A DNA stretch of 64,000 nucleotides, from the NCBI RefSeq assembly GCF_900177625.1, contig NZ_FXAU01000001.1, positions 674,644-738,643 of the forward strand. The letters are read 5' to 3'. This document shows, piece by piece, positions 35,442 through 45,509 of this stretch. A program made the position numbers and the translations under genes. The stretch's first letter is position 1. The number at the start of each line of letters is the position of its first letter. The notes beneath the pieces were generated by a model. That model made no database searches. It was not told the DNA's origin and was given only the letters and a program-made list of their open reading frames with translations. The stretch comes from Sphingobacterium psychroaquaticum (GTDB lineage: Bacteria; Bacteroidota; Bacteroidia; Sphingobacteriales; Sphingobacteriaceae).

Positions 35442-36383
35442 CTAAACAATTGTCTTTTCTACGATGTCAAATGCAATTTCAGCCATTTTATTTCCTTGCT
35501 TATCCAACAGTGGGTTTACCTCCACGATTTCTAAGCATAAAACTTTCTCATTGACCAGGAACCCATCTAGTAACTGAATAATTTCTGTAGGCTCAAAACC
35601 TTTTGGCACCGGTGTCCCTGTGCCTTCAGAGACTAAATCGCTGTCCATACTATCTACGTCAAAAGATACATAGATGAAATCGCAATCTTTCAACCGGGAA
35701 AAACTTTCGTCGATGCATGCTTGGATGCCACGTTGGCGGACTTCATCGACCTTAAAATTTTTTATGCCTAAATCAGCAATCAGGTTATCTTCTGGTATTT
35801 CGGTATCGCGGACACCAAAGTATATCAGGTGACCGGGATCAAGCTTTGATTCGCTCTTGCCTAAGGCTTTTAATTTTTCCCAATATTTTTGTGTCTCTGG
35901 GTCAACATCATTTATGCGATCCTGGAGGTTGTCTAAACCCAAAACAGCGGCCAAAGGCATACCATGCATATTTCCAGAAGGAGTCGTATAGGGCGAATGT
36001 ATATCCGCATGCGCATCGATCCAGATAATACCGATTACTTTTTCAGGAAAAGCAGCCGAGATACCGGAAACCGTTCCGATACCGGAGGAGTGATCTCCGG
36101 AGAAAACCACGGGGAAACTACCTTTGGAGAGGCTGGTCTCTACAGCAAAGGACAGGTGCTTACACTGTTGATAGATCTCTTTGATATGTTTTGCATAGGG
36201 AGAGGGATTATTCTCATATACTGTTTCATTCCGTGTCGGGACATCAACGTGCGGGAACTGTTTAAAAAATAAACTCCCTTTATTAATGGCCGCTATCTCC
36301 ATGGCATCGATTCCAAGGTCTGCTCCTCGTGTCCCTGCGCCAATATCTGATCTGTTTTTAATGAGTTCGATAGACCTTTTCAT
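35442..36383 (-). CDS. rocF: Arginase
   Basis: A 313-residue ureohydrolase. Manganese-binding motifs are visible: FSGDHSSG, IIWIDAHADIHSP and SFDVDSMDSDLV. Upstream, NRSDIGAGTRGADLG is the N-terminal family segment. It hydrolyses arginine to ornithine and urea. It lies 6 bp downstream of the ornithine aminotransferase gene (transcribed first), so the two form a degradative operon for arginine to glutamate semialdehyde. An agmatinase alternative is less likely given the neighbour. Confidence 0.9.
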   Translation of the reverse strand: MKRSIELIKNRSDIGAGTRGADLGIDAMEIAAINKGSLFFKQFPHVDVPTRNETVYENNPSPYAKHIKEIYQQCKHLSFAVETSLSKGSFPVVFSGDHSSGIGTVSGISAAFPEKVIGIIWIDAHADIHSPYTTPSGNMHGMPLAAVLGLDNLQDRINDVDPETQKYWEKLKALGKSESKLDPGHLIYFGVRDTEIPEDNLIADLGIKNFKVDEVRQRGIQACIDESFSRLKDCDFIYVSFDVDSMDSDLVSEGTGTPVPKGFEPTEIIQLLDGFLVNEKVLCLEIVEVNPLLDKQGNKMAEIAFDIVEKTIV

Positions 36384-36389
36384 AAGATT

Positions 36390-37646
36390 TTAGAATGTAC
36401 GTAGTGATTTTTCAATAATCGCCAAGCTTTGCGCAATCTCTTCTTTGGTGATAACCAAAGGTGGCGCCAAGCGAATCTTGTTCCCGTGGGTAGGCTTCGC
36501 CAAAAGACCATTTTTCATAAATGTCACACAGATATTCCAAGCCAGATCATCATCTTCTTCGGCGTCAATAACAATGGCTGTTAAAAGACCTTTACCACGC
36601 ACCGAACGAATCAGTTTACAGCGTGTCGCAATATCTTCGAGTCCTGCACGGAAAAGATCGCCCATCTCTTTAGCATTGTCCGCTAGTTTTTCATCGATCA
36701 ATGTTTTCATCGCTTCCAAAGCAACGGCGCAACCCAAAGGATTTCCACCATAGGTAGATCCATGTTCTCCCGGACGAATAGTAAGCATTACATCATCGTT
36801 GGCTAGAACAACTGAAACAGGCATAACTCCACCAGAGACAGCTTTCCCTAGGATTAATACGTCTGGTTTACTCTCGGAGGCCGTGTCGTTGATTTCGTAA
36901 GAAGCTAACATACTCCCGGTACGGCCAATACCCGTCTGGATTTCGTCGGCAATGAATAGGACATTGTATTTGGTGCACAATGCGCGTACTTTACTTAAGT
37001 ATTCTTCGCTTGGTACAATGATACCTGCCTCACCTTGGATAGGTTCAACAATAAAGCCGGCAATACTACTGTCTGCTGCAAACAATGTTTCCAGTGCTTC
37101 AAGGTCGTTGTATGGTACCAGGATAATCCCTTCCAAGAAGGGCCCAAAATTCGTGGTAGCTGTGCTGTCGTTTGAGGCGGAGATAACGGATAGCGTACGA
37201 CCGTGGAAATTATCTTTGGCAAAAACAATCTTGGCTGTATTGGAGGGAATCCCTTTTACCTCATAACCCCACTTACGACAAAGCTTCATGGCGGTTTCTA
37301 CGGCTTCCACACCAGAATTCATTACCAGCGCCTTATCAAAACCGAATAGGTCACATAAGAATGCTTCAAGCTCGCCTAGTTTATTATTGTAAAATGCACG
37401 AGAAGTCAATGTTAGTTTTTCGGCCTGCTTTTTTAACGCATCGATGATACGAGGATGGCAGTGGCCCTGGTTAACGGCCGAATAGGCCGATAGAAAATCA
37501 AAGTATTTTTTGCCTTCCACATCCCATAAATAAACACCCTCGCCACGTTCTAAAACAACGGGAAGGGGATGGTAGTTATGTGCTCCATATTGCGCTTCGC
37601 GCGCTATGTATTCTTCGGTGCTGTATGACTTATCTTTTGTGTTCAT
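36390..37646 (-). CDS. rocD: Ornithine aminotransferase
   Basis: A 418-residue class III PLP aminotransferase. The substrate-side motifs [13 protein letters not shown] and [13 protein letters not shown] are typical of ornithine aminotransferase, followed by [14 protein letters not shown] (PLP-binding Asp) and [15 protein letters not shown] (Lys that forms the Schiff base). It converts ornithine and 2-oxoglutarate to glutamate-5-semialdehyde and glutamate. It is the first gene of the operon with arginase and is divergent from an Lrp-type regulator. Confidence 0.92.
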   Translation of the reverse strand: MNTKDKSYSTEEYIAREAQYGAHNYHPLPVVLERGEGVYLWDVEGKKYFDFLSAYSAVNQGHCHPRIIDALKKQAEKLTLTSRAFYNNKLGELEAFLCDLFGFDKALVMNSGVEAVETAMKLCRKWGYEVKGIPSNTAKIVFAKDNFHGRTLSVISASNDSTATTNFGPFLEGIILVPYNDLEALETLFAADSSIAGFIVEPIQGEAGIIVPSEEYLSKVRALCTKYNVLFIADEIQTGIGRTGSMLASYEINDTASESKPDVLILGKAVSGGVMPVSVVLANDDVMLTIRPGEHGSTYGGNPLGCAVALEAMKTLIDEKLADNAKEMGDLFRAGLEDIATRCKLIRSVRGKGLLTAIVIDAEEDDDLAWNICVTFMKNGLLAKPTHGNKIRLAPPLVITKEEIAQSLAIIEKSLRTF

Positions 37647-37662
37647 GTTTTTTAGATCTATG

Positions 37663-37677
37663 TTTTGTTATACAAAA
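37663..37677. promoter_or_regulatory. Candidate Lrp operator in rocD promoter region
   Basis: TTTTGT-TAT-ACAAAA, a perfect 6+6 palindrome, lies 17 bases upstream of the rocD start, in the 124-bp divergent gap. Lrp/AsnC proteins often bind such AT-rich dyads. There is one copy only, so this is tentative. Confidence 0.35.
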
Positions 37678-37770
37678 ATAGGTTATTTTATTCTTGGGTC
37701 TCTATTTGTGATGAAAATTAACTTTTTTTTAGTTGTTTTGGGTTTAATTTGACTTTTTTACAAATATTAG

Positions 37771-38232
37771 ATGGATACATTAAATAGATTGGACGATTTT
37801 GATGTCAGGATTTTGAAAATCCTTGAACGGGATGGACGAATAGCATTTTCTGCGATCGCAACAGAGTTGGAGGTTTCGAATACCATGGTACACCAGCGTG
37901 TTACGCGTTTGTTGGACCAAGGGCTACTGCTGGGGGTGCGACCTGTTCTCAATGAGAAGGCTTTAGGCTATGACTGGGGGGCATTTACGGGTATTACTTT
38001 AGAAAAGGATGGGGATTCGCAACGGGTCATCGAAGAGCTGAAAAAGATTCCTGAAGTAACAGAATGCTATTTTATTACCGGTAACTATACCTTATATATA
38101 AAGCTGGTTGCTAAAAATCATGAACATATGCGCCAGGTCTTGTATGAGAAAATAGATACGATTCCTGGGATTGCGAAAACAGATTCTATTATTGAACTGG
38201 GATGCGCTTTCAAAAGAAATATCATTTTGTAG
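37771..38232 (+). CDS. Lrp/AsnC-family regulator of arginine catabolism
   Basis: A 153-residue regulator with an N-terminal helix-turn-helix (LDDFDVRILKILERDGRIAFSAIATELEVSNTMVHQRVTRL) and a C-terminal RAM ligand domain (TGITLEKDGDSQRVIEELKKIPEVTECYFITGNYTLYIKLVAKN). It is divergent from the rocD-arginase operon (124 bp), so it probably activates arginine/ornithine breakdown in response to one of these amino acids. The effector is inferred. Confidence 0.88.
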   Translation: MDTLNRLDDFDVRILKILERDGRIAFSAIATELEVSNTMVHQRVTRLLDQGLLLGVRPVLNEKALGYDWGAFTGITLEKDGDSQRVIEELKKIPEVTECYFITGNYTLYIKLVAKNHEHMRQVLYEKIDTIPGIAKTDSIIELGCAFKRNIIL

Positions 38233-38370
38233 CCGTGTTACATGTAAATTTAAAACCTTCTTAGCAATTTCTTAATGCTATTTTCCTTTTTTTGTAGGAT
38301 ACTATATATACAGGCTATGGATGAGTTGACCTTTGTGTGTACCGCTGCTGCACTTAATCTTGTTCCTTCT

Positions 38371-38401
38371 TTTGGTAAATTCAACTTGTTTCTTTAATTT
38401 G
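38371..38401 (+). promoter_or_regulatory. Putative Bacteroidota promoter of the FecI-type sigma gene
   Basis: TTTG (38371-38374) followed after 19 bases by TTAATTTG (38394-38401), one mismatch from TAnnTTTG. The predicted start of transcription (~38408) is very near the ATG at 38412, so translation may instead begin at the in-frame ATG at 38424. Confidence 0.4.
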
Positions 38402-38411
38402 GTTCAATTTG

Positions 38412-38990
38412 ATGCCAATACCTATGCAATTTGATGAAACGCTTCTCGAAAAGATAAAGCATGATGATGAGCATGCTTTTAAGGCGATTTATGATCGGTA
38501 TTGGTCCTTTATGTTTGCTATAGCTTTGCAGAAGACAGGTAAGACTGTTGTTGCAGAAGAAGTCGTGCAGAATATATTCATCGACCTATGGGAAAACAGA
38601 CATCGAAAAGAAATCAGTAATCTGCGTTCTTATTTAGGAATGTCTGTACGCTATGCTGTAATTAATTATATTAAAAATCAACTGGTTCAAGAGCGATACA
38701 AGCAGCATGAACAACTTCATGGGAACCCTAACCCATCGATTGAAACGACATATAATTTAAAAGAGCTAAATGCCTGTATTGAAGCAGGAATTGCTTCTTT
38801 ACCACAAAAGACGCAAGATATTTTCAAGTTAAGCCGCTTTGAAAGTCGCACGAATAAAGAGATAGCCCAGGATTTTCAAATAAGTGAAAAAGCGGTCGAA
38901 TACCATATCACCCAATCGATAAAAACCTTACGTCGGCACCTAAAAGACTATGTGGTGCTTCTTATATATTTTTTCTTAAATTCTTTTTAG
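38412..38990 (+). CDS. ECF sigma factor, FecI-type
   Basis: A 192-residue RNA polymerase sigma-70 ECF factor. Region 2 is FKAIYDRYWSFMFAIALQKTGKTVVAEEVVQNIFIDLWENR, and region 4 is SLPQKTQDIFKLSRFESRTNKEIAQDFQISEKAVEYHITQSIKTLRRHL. The following FecR-type anti-sigma gene is 45 bp downstream, and then come SusC/SusD genes, the usual layout for a trans-envelope sensor. Sigma is released when the outer-membrane transporter binds its ligand. The exact start may be 38424. Confidence 0.9.
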   Translation: MPIPMQFDETLLEKIKHDDEHAFKAIYDRYWSFMFAIALQKTGKTVVAEEVVQNIFIDLWENRHRKEISNLRSYLGMSVRYAVINYIKNQLVQERYKQHEQLHGNPNPSIETTYNLKELNACIEAGIASLPQKTQDIFKLSRFESRTNKEIAQDFQISEKAVEYHITQSIKTLRRHLKDYVVLLIYFFLNSF

Positions 38991-39035
38991 GGGTAATAGC
39001 TTGTTCGTTTACTTATCTATAGAAACGATACGTAA

Positions 39036-40055
39036 ATGGATACGGAACAATACAAAAAGCTATTAGAAAAATACCTAAATGGACAATGTAGCCCTGAAGA
39101 AGAAAAGCTGCTCCAGAACTGGTATGATGGTTTGGATGTCCTCAATGCACAACAACAGGCTTCGCCCGAAGGAACGGAACTGAAAAGAATCGGAACCAAT
39201 ATATGGGAGGTCGTGGCGGACGCCACCTTGCAGCGTAAAAAGAAAAGGTCATTTGCACCCTTTTTCAAAGTGGCAGTGGCAGCATCGTTAGTTTTAGGAT
39301 TTTCATGGTTTTATTATGAGAAAACCAGTATTATACCTTTGTCTTATCGCATTTCGGTTGGTCAACCCGAGAGTTTAGAAAACAATAGTTTAGAGATTAA
39401 GAAACTATTACTGAGTGATGGTACGAAAATTCAATTGTATCCAGGAGCAAGCCTTAGCTTTCCTAAAATATTTGAAGGATCAAAACGAGAAGTATTCCTA
39501 AAAGGAAAGGCTTTCTTCGAGGTCGCTAAGAATAAAAAGAAACCTTTTATTGTGCATAACTACCATCACGATATACAAGTGGTTGGCACCAGTTTTATGG
39601 TCCAATCAACACCCGATATCGCAGCGAATTTTGTTGAAGTTCGTACCGGGAAGGTAAAGGTCAGTCCACGGAAAAACACGTTGTTTTCTTCTGAAAAACA
39701 GCAGAATACTGTTGTTTTGACACCAAACAAACGCTTTGTTTATAATGCGCAATTGTCAGATTTTAAAGAAGCTATTGTTTCATCGCCAAGGCCAATGAAC
39801 GCGGATATGGAAAGTCATGCGGCACAGTATAGTTTTTCGTTTATGGATACACCGATACAGGATGTCGTGGATGCTTTAGAGGGGATGTATGGCATTCAGA
39901 TCACATTTACAAATTCAAAAATGAAGGACTGTACCTTCACGGGAAATTTAAATGACGAAGATTTATTTAAGAAACTAAAATTGCTATGTGCCACGTTGGG
40001 GGCAAAATATAGCATTCATGATAGTACTATAATTATTGAGGGAGAGGGGTGTTAA
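39036..40055 (+). CDS. FecR-family anti-sigma factor
   Basis: A 339-residue inner-membrane anti-sigma factor. The cytoplasmic N-terminus (LEKYLNGQCSPEEEKLLQNWY) is followed by one membrane segment (residues ~82-99, FKVAVAASLVLGFSWFYY). The periplasmic FecR domain lies at ~115-215 (LLSDGTKIQLYPGASLSFPKIFEGSKREVFLKGKAFFEVAKNKKKPFIV) and a C-terminal DUF4974-like domain at ~270-339 (FMDTPIQDVVDALEGMYGIQITF). It should hold the upstream sigma factor until the SusC STN domain signals. Confidence 0.92.
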   Translation: MDTEQYKKLLEKYLNGQCSPEEEKLLQNWYDGLDVLNAQQQASPEGTELKRIGTNIWEVVADATLQRKKKRSFAPFFKVAVAASLVLGFSWFYYEKTSIIPLSYRISVGQPESLENNSLEIKKLLLSDGTKIQLYPGASLSFPKIFEGSKREVFLKGKAFFEVAKNKKKPFIVHNYHHDIQVVGTSFMVQSTPDIAANFVEVRTGKVKVSPRKNTLFSSEKQQNTVVLTPNKRFVYNAQLSDFKEAIVSSPRPMNADMESHAAQYSFSFMDTPIQDVVDALEGMYGIQITFTNSKMKDCTFTGNLNDEDLFKKLKLLCATLGAKYSIHDSTIIIEGEGC

Positions 40056-40126
40056 TCGTGAATTAATTACGTAACCTTAAAACATGTAGCCTATGTAAAA
40101 TATTCTTACATCCAATTAAAAAAGAT

Positions 40127-40151
40127 GCCGACAGTGTACGAGACTGCCGGC
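40127..40151 (+). promoter_or_regulatory. Hairpin between FecR and SusC genes
   Basis: GCCGACAGT / ACTGCCGGC with a 7-base loop and one mismatch lies 43 bases before the SusC ATG. It is followed by A rather than T residues, so it is not a standard terminator; it could protect the downstream susCD transcript or attenuate read-through. Confidence 0.45.
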
Positions 40152-40193
40152 AAAAAATGTCCGAATTAAGCAAAACGAACGAAAACCGAATTT

Positions 40194-43100
40194 ATGAAAA
40201 AAAAGCGAATTATTGTCCACTCAAAGACTGTGATGAGAATTTCCGTTGCACAAATTTTACTACTTGCCCTAGGTAATACGGTAGGTATGGCAAGCCCTGC
40301 GGTGGGGCAAGCTGTTTTAGATGCTAAAATCAGTGTCTCGGCAGAAAACAATACGATAAAAAATACCCTAAAGAATATTTCCAACCGGTATCAGATTGAG
40401 TTTGTTTATAGCCCGACTGCGATTGATGCCAATAGAAAAATAAGTTCTAAACTAGAAAATCAATCTTTAGCATTCTTTTTAAAGAATGCATTAAGACCGT
40501 ATGGTATAGATTATAAAATTCACGAAAATAAAGTTATTCTTTATGCAAAACCTGCAGGCACGGAGATGGAAGAATCTCGTTTGGAGAAGCAGGTCCGTAC
40601 AGTTAAAGGAAGAGTCGTTGATGAAACGGGTAAACCGTTAGGCGGGGTAAGTGTTGTCGCTGCGGGGACCACGGCTGGAACCACGTCGGATGCAAGCGGT
40701 GGATATGAGCTGCCTATTCCGGATGGAGCAACGTCATTAACGTTTTCTTTCATCGGTTATCTTAAACAAGAAGTTCAGATTGGTAATCAAACCGTGATCA
40801 ATGTGTCACTTACGGTCGATAACCAAGCATTGAGCGAGGTGGTGGTAGTTGGTTACGGTACGCAGAAGCGGAGCGATGTTACGGGAGCAGTGTCCACAAT
40901 CAATGTGAATACGGCCAAAGCTATTCCAACAACCAATATCTCAGAGATGATTCGGGGACAAGCAGCTGGGGTCGCTGTATCGTTGGGGTCAGCACGCCCT
41001 GGTGGAACATCCAATATTCTGATCCGTGGACAGCGATCTATTACAGGAAGTAATGCACCGCTCGTGGTTTTAGATGGTTTCCCAATAGAGAATATTAATG
41101 ATGTAAATCCAGATGATATTGCATCGATTGAGATTCTTAAAGACGCATCGTCACAAGCGATTTATGGTGCGCGTGCATCCAATGGTGTAATTTTGATTAC
41201 TTCCAAGAAGGGTAAAGAAGGTAAAACAGCCATTGCCGCAAGCACCTACCTAACGAGTCAAAAACTAACAAAAAACTTTGATCTGTATTCGCCAGAGGAA
41301 TTCGCACAATTCCGCCGTGAAGCAAAAAGAACAAGTAATGGTGGTGTGTTTTTACCGAAGGATGCAGATAATTTTGGTGGAGAGAAAGCGCCTGAATATT
41401 TGAACTATATAGCCGGTAATTTTGCAGATTGGGAAGATGCGGTGCTAAAAAATGGTCGAATCAGTAATAGTACCTTGAGTATCAATGGTGGTTCTGCACA
41501 GACAAAAGTATTTAGTAGTTTAAATTACTTTAATCAGTCGGGACTAATTCCTTCCTCGGGATATAAGCGTGGAAATTTTCGATTAAACCTTAATCATAAG
41601 GTAAGCGAAAAAATTAGTATCGAAGCGAACTTGAATGCGGCTTTAGATGAGCAAAAAAAGGAATCTACTGGTTTAGATTTTATCACGATTAATCCATTCA
41701 CCGGTCCTTACGATATCAATGGCAATTTGGTGAATAACGTGGCGGGCGTAAATGCAAGTAGCAGTACCATCAATCCGTTGTGGAATATACGGGAGTCAAG
41801 CAATGACGTAAAGTCTAACTTCTATAATCTGAATCTAGTTGGTAATTACAAGATCCTGGATAATTTGACCTACAAGATCAATGCCTTGTTCAGTAATAAA
41901 AACGTAGATGAAGGTTCCTACCGTACGCGTCTTCACCAAGAAGGAATGGGAAGTGTAAATGGAAAGGCAATGGTTTCGGATCTTAAACGTCAAGAATATC
42001 TAATTGAGAATATCTTAACCTATAAGCTAAACATTGGTGATATCCATGATATCGATGTGACGGCGGTGCAATCTATCAATCAAATCGATAATTCATTGAC
42101 AAGCACCCAAGCTAATAATTTCCCGAATGATCTTTTAGGATATAAAGGTATCAGTAGTGCGCTCAACTTTAAAACGCTGCGCAACGACGATCGTCGCCGG
42201 TTGTTGTCCTATATGGGACGGGTACGCTACAGTCTCCTGGATAAATATCTAGTTACGGTAACAGCGAGACAGGACGGTGCTTCGGTTTTCTCTGCAAATG
42301 ATAAGTGGTCTTTCTTCCCTGCAGCCTCATTGGCGTGGAAGATACACCAAGAAGAGTTCTTGAAGCCAGTTTCGGCAATCAATGAATTGAAGGCACGTGT
42401 AAGTTATGGTTCTGTAGGGAATCAAGCTTTGAGTCCTTATCAAACGTTGGGATTAGTCAATGTGCACAATTATGTTTTCAATGGAAATATTGTTGGAGGA
42501 AGTTTGCCAGGCAGTCAATTACCTAATCCTGGTATTACCTGGGAAACATCCACGACGCTCAACGCGGGGTTGGATTTTGGCTTACTTGAAAATCGTATTA
42601 CGGGATCGGTCGATTATTATACGACCCGTACGCGAGACCTGTTGTTAACGGTTCCTGTTAACTCCTTAACCGGTTTTACAAGTACGATTGCGAATGGTGG
42701 AGAATCTAAAAATAGTGGTATTGAGGCACTCGTGAATTATGCGATCATTCGGAATCAAGATTTTAAATGGTCTATAAATGCGACGTTTGCGAAGAACAAG
42801 AATGAAATTGTAAAAACTGGATTGGTTGATGCACAAGGAAGACCGCGTGATGATGAGAACAATAGTCGTTTTATCGGCAGTCCTATTACAGTCATTAATT
42901 CATATGCTTTTGATGGTATCTTCCAGACAGATGAAGAAGCGAAATCTTCAGCACAAGCCAACACCCCTAATTTTCAAACGCCGGCTTCTTTGATTGCTGG
43001 AGCGATACGTTTAAAGGATATAAATGGTGATGGAATTATTAATGACGATGATAAGGTTCGTTATAAAACTCAACCTGATTGGATCGGTTCTTTTGCTACG

Positions 43101-43535
43101 ACGTTCTCTTATAAAGGGATTGATTTGCTAGCTGACTTCTATTATGTGAAAGGCGCCATGAAACGAAATCCATACTTGAGTGATTTTAACCAAGGCGGAA
43201 CGTTCCAATCAGTTCGTAACGGTATTAAAGTAGACTATTGGACGCCAGAGCGCCCGTCGAACGAGTATCCACGTCCTAGTTTTGATATGGCACCGGCTAA
43301 TATTGGAGCTTTAAGTGTGACAGACGCCTCTTACTTTAGGTTACGCACATTTTCGGTTGGATACACCTTACCGAAATCGTTTGTCAGTAAAGCGAATTTA
43401 AGCAGTTTACGCTTTTATTTCACAGGAACAAACCTTTGGACAGCGACGAAGTATAAATCGTATAACCCAGAGAATAATCCGAATGAATTCCCGGATGCGA
43501 AATCATTCACTTTTGGAATTAATTTAGGTTTATAA
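40194..43535 (+). CDS. susC: SusC-type TonB-dependent transporter with STN domain
   Basis: A 1113-residue outer-membrane receptor. After a signal region (ISVAQILLLALGNTVGMASPAVGQA) comes an STN domain (~50-120) that contacts FecR, a carboxypeptidase-regulatory-like domain (~135-210, VKGRVVDETGKPLGGVSVV), the plug (VVVVGYGTQKRSDVTGAVSTI, DGFPIENINDVNPDDIASIEILKDASSQAIYGARASNGVILI) and a ~22-strand barrel ending FGINLGL. It imports oligosaccharides or peptides with its SusD partner, driven by TonB. The substrate is not indicated, since no glycosidase or transport partner for a known glycan is nearby. Confidence 0.93.
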   Translation: MKKKRIIVHSKTVMRISVAQILLLALGNTVGMASPAVGQAVLDAKISVSAENNTIKNTLKNISNRYQIEFVYSPTAIDANRKISSKLENQSLAFFLKNALRPYGIDYKIHENKVILYAKPAGTEMEESRLEKQVRTVKGRVVDETGKPLGGVSVVAAGTTAGTTSDASGGYELPIPDGATSLTFSFIGYLKQEVQIGNQTVINVSLTVDNQALSEVVVVGYGTQKRSDVTGAVSTINVNTAKAIPTTNISEMIRGQAAGVAVSLGSARPGGTSNILIRGQRSITGSNAPLVVLDGFPIENINDVNPDDIASIEILKDASSQAIYGARASNGVILITSKKGKEGKTAIAASTYLTSQKLTKNFDLYSPEEFAQFRREAKRTSNGGVFLPKDADNFGGEKAPEYLNYIAGNFADWEDAVLKNGRISNSTLSINGGSAQTKVFSSLNYFNQSGLIPSSGYKRGNFRLNLNHKVSEKISIEANLNAALDEQKKESTGLDFITINPFTGPYDINGNLVNNVAGVNASSSTINPLWNIRESSNDVKSNFYNLNLVGNYKILDNLTYKINALFSNKNVDEGSYRTRLHQEGMGSVNGKAMVSDLKRQEYLIENILTYKLNIGDIHDIDVTAVQSINQIDNSLTSTQANNFPNDLLGYKGISSALNFKTLRNDDRRRLLSYMGRVRYSLLDKYLVTVTARQDGASVFSANDKWSFFPAASLAWKIHQEEFLKPVSAINELKARVSYGSVGNQALSPYQTLGLVNVHNYVFNGNIVGGSLPGSQLPNPGITWETSTTLNAGLDFGLLENRITGSVDYYTTRTRDLLLTVPVNSLTGFTSTIANGGESKNSGIEALVNYAIIRNQDFKWSINATFAKNKNEIVKTGLVDAQGRPRDDENNSRFIGSPITVINSYAFDGIFQTDEEAKSSAQANTPNFQTPASLIAGAIRLKDINGDGIINDDDKVRYKTQPDWIGSFATTFSYKGIDLLADFYYVKGAMKRNPYLSDFNQGGTFQSVRNGIKVDYWTPERPSNEYPRPSFDMAPANIGALSVTDASYFRLRTFSVGYTLPKSFVSKANLSSLRFYFTGTNLWTATKYKSYNPENNPNEFPDAKSFTFGINLGL

Positions 43536-43563
43536 TAGAATTACAGGTATAACAATAGAAGAT

Positions 43564-45255
43564 ATGACTTATCTATATAAAAGAGGAAAAGCCGCTTGGT
43601 GTTTAGCATTGATGGCTACACTATCGCTAAGTTCTTGTAAAGACTTTTTAACAGAGAATCCAACGACGCAGTTTAGCGCGGATTTTGTTTACAATACACC
43701 GGAAGGATTAGAGGCTGGGGTTGTTGGTTTGTATAATTTACAACGTGCGTTTTTTGATAATAACGATAATAATGGATCGAACAGTTTAATTATAGATGCA
43801 AAAGATGATCTGACCGTTCCGCGTGGTGGTGAGATCTCGAACTATGGATTGTTACGACAGGGGATCCATGCGGAAAGCAGTTCCGTGCATTCTTACTGGT
43901 GGAACAGCTACTATAAAATTGTAGACCGGGCAAATGCGCTTATTGCGTCTGCTGATAAGTTGGTAGGGATGGACGAAAGTAAACGCAAGTTGGTTTTGGC
44001 GGAAGCTAAATTTTTCCGTGCAACAGCCGTGTTTACGCTATTCCGTACGTTTAATAATATTTACGTAACGACCGAACCGACAAGCTTTGAAACGGCCTTC
44101 AATACGATCAATGAAAAAACATCAGAGGCAGATATTTACAAACTGGTCAATGAGGATCTGACGTATGCAATTGCCAATTTACCTTGGGCAAGTTATCAAA
44201 TTGGCCGCGTCAATCAAGCTACGGCACGCCACTTAAAAGCAGAAGTTGCCTTGTGGCAGAAAGATTGGCAGGAAGCGAAGACACAGGCCGAAGAGGTTAT
44301 TAGTCAGAGTGGAACGTATAGTTTGGTTGCCACGACAGGACAGGTATTTGCCGGCGATTTAAACCATAGAGAATCTTTATGGACCTTACAGTATAAGGAG
44401 TCTATTGACGGCAACCCGAATAAGCTGAACTTTAATCTTATGCCAAACTATGCAGAGCTAATTCCTGGATCGAAATATTCTATCGAACAGGGAGGAAGAG
44501 GTTTTGGTTGGCTGACCGTTAACAACTACTTACGTGATCTGTTGTTGAAAGATCCAAATGACACACGTATTAAAGGCACATATTATATCAAAGATTACTA
44601 TTACAACGATCCAGCGACATTACCAGCTGGGCAAACATTGGGTAGTAGGATAGAGCACCCGCAATGGAAGGAGTTTGGCGCGTCGGGTAATGATCGTCAC
44701 TTGTTCTTTGTACGTTTAACGACGGGCTGTAAGAAATTCTTCCCGACGACTGGGATCCCGGTTAGTGATGCACATACCATGAATCGTATGATGTATCGAT
44801 TGGCTGAAACGTTATTGTTCGCGGCCGAAGCGAATTTGAATCTTGGAAATATTGGTAGTGCTGCCGATCAGGTAACTGCAAAGACTGCTTTAGGACAAAT
44901 CAATGCGATTCGTAAGCGTGCGGGCGCCGCTGGTTTGACAACTTTAAGCTTCCAAGATATCTTGGATGAACAGGCACGCGAGCTGGCATTTGAAGGAAAG
45001 CGTTGGTATATGCTGAAGCGTACAGGAAAGCTCTATGACTTTGTAAAAGAACATGCGGGGTATGGAAAACCGGGCGATGAGAGTTCGGACACGAACCAGT
45101 CGACAGGACATGCCAATACACCGTTGGATCCCTATCCATATCGGAATGATGCACGTCGTATTATTCGCCCGTATATGGTGAATTGGGTGATTCCGAGAGC
45201 GCAGATGAATCTCTTAGGACCAGATTACCCACAAAATGATGGATACGCGAGATAA
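43564..45255 (+). CDS. susD: SusD/RagB-type substrate-binding lipoprotein
   Basis: A 563-residue outer-membrane lipoprotein with a signal peptide and lipobox (LSLSSC, Cys26), then the SusD_N-like segment (DFLTENPTTQFSADFVYNTPEGLEAGVVGLYN). The C-terminal RagB/SusD domain includes MMYRLAETLLFAAEANLNLG and NAIRKRAGAAGLT...ELAFEGKRWYMLKRTGKL, typical of the TPR-rich fold. It captures ligand above the SusC channel. It follows SusC by 28 bp, and a terminator lies 37 bp after its stop, so it closes the operon. Confidence 0.93.
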   Translation: MTYLYKRGKAAWCLALMATLSLSSCKDFLTENPTTQFSADFVYNTPEGLEAGVVGLYNLQRAFFDNNDNNGSNSLIIDAKDDLTVPRGGEISNYGLLRQGIHAESSSVHSYWWNSYYKIVDRANALIASADKLVGMDESKRKLVLAEAKFFRATAVFTLFRTFNNIYVTTEPTSFETAFNTINEKTSEADIYKLVNEDLTYAIANLPWASYQIGRVNQATARHLKAEVALWQKDWQEAKTQAEEVISQSGTYSLVATTGQVFAGDLNHRESLWTLQYKESIDGNPNKLNFNLMPNYAELIPGSKYSIEQGGRGFGWLTVNNYLRDLLLKDPNDTRIKGTYYIKDYYYNDPATLPAGQTLGSRIEHPQWKEFGASGNDRHLFFVRLTTGCKKFFPTTGIPVSDAHTMNRMMYRLAETLLFAAEANLNLGNIGSAADQVTAKTALGQINAIRKRAGAAGLTTLSFQDILDEQARELAFEGKRWYMLKRTGKLYDFVKEHAGYGKPGDESSDTNQSTGHANTPLDPYPYRNDARRIIRPYMVNWVIPRAQMNLLGPDYPQNDGYAR

Positions 45256-45291
45256 GCCTTCATTGGGATTTTAGTTAGATAAGTTAGCAAG

Positions 45292-45326
45292 AAACTACGA
45301 AGCTCAGTCTTCGTAGTTTTTGTTTT
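45292..45326 (+). terminator. Terminator after susD
   Basis: Perfect 11-bp stem AAACTACGAAG / CTTCGTAGTTT with a 6-base loop, followed by TTGTTTTTT. Confidence 0.9.
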
Positions 45327-45509
45327 TTATAGCCAGATCAGAAAATTTTGTGTTTTCAATATGACAAAATCATAGGTGACAATAATGGCTTTAGCGGTAC
45401 ATTTACATTCCTAATGGTAAAAGGTTTTACGACAATTGCGTGCGAAAAGAGGAATGGATCCGTGGAGGTAGGCACAGGACGCGTAGTGGAACATATTTAA
45501 TTGAATAAT

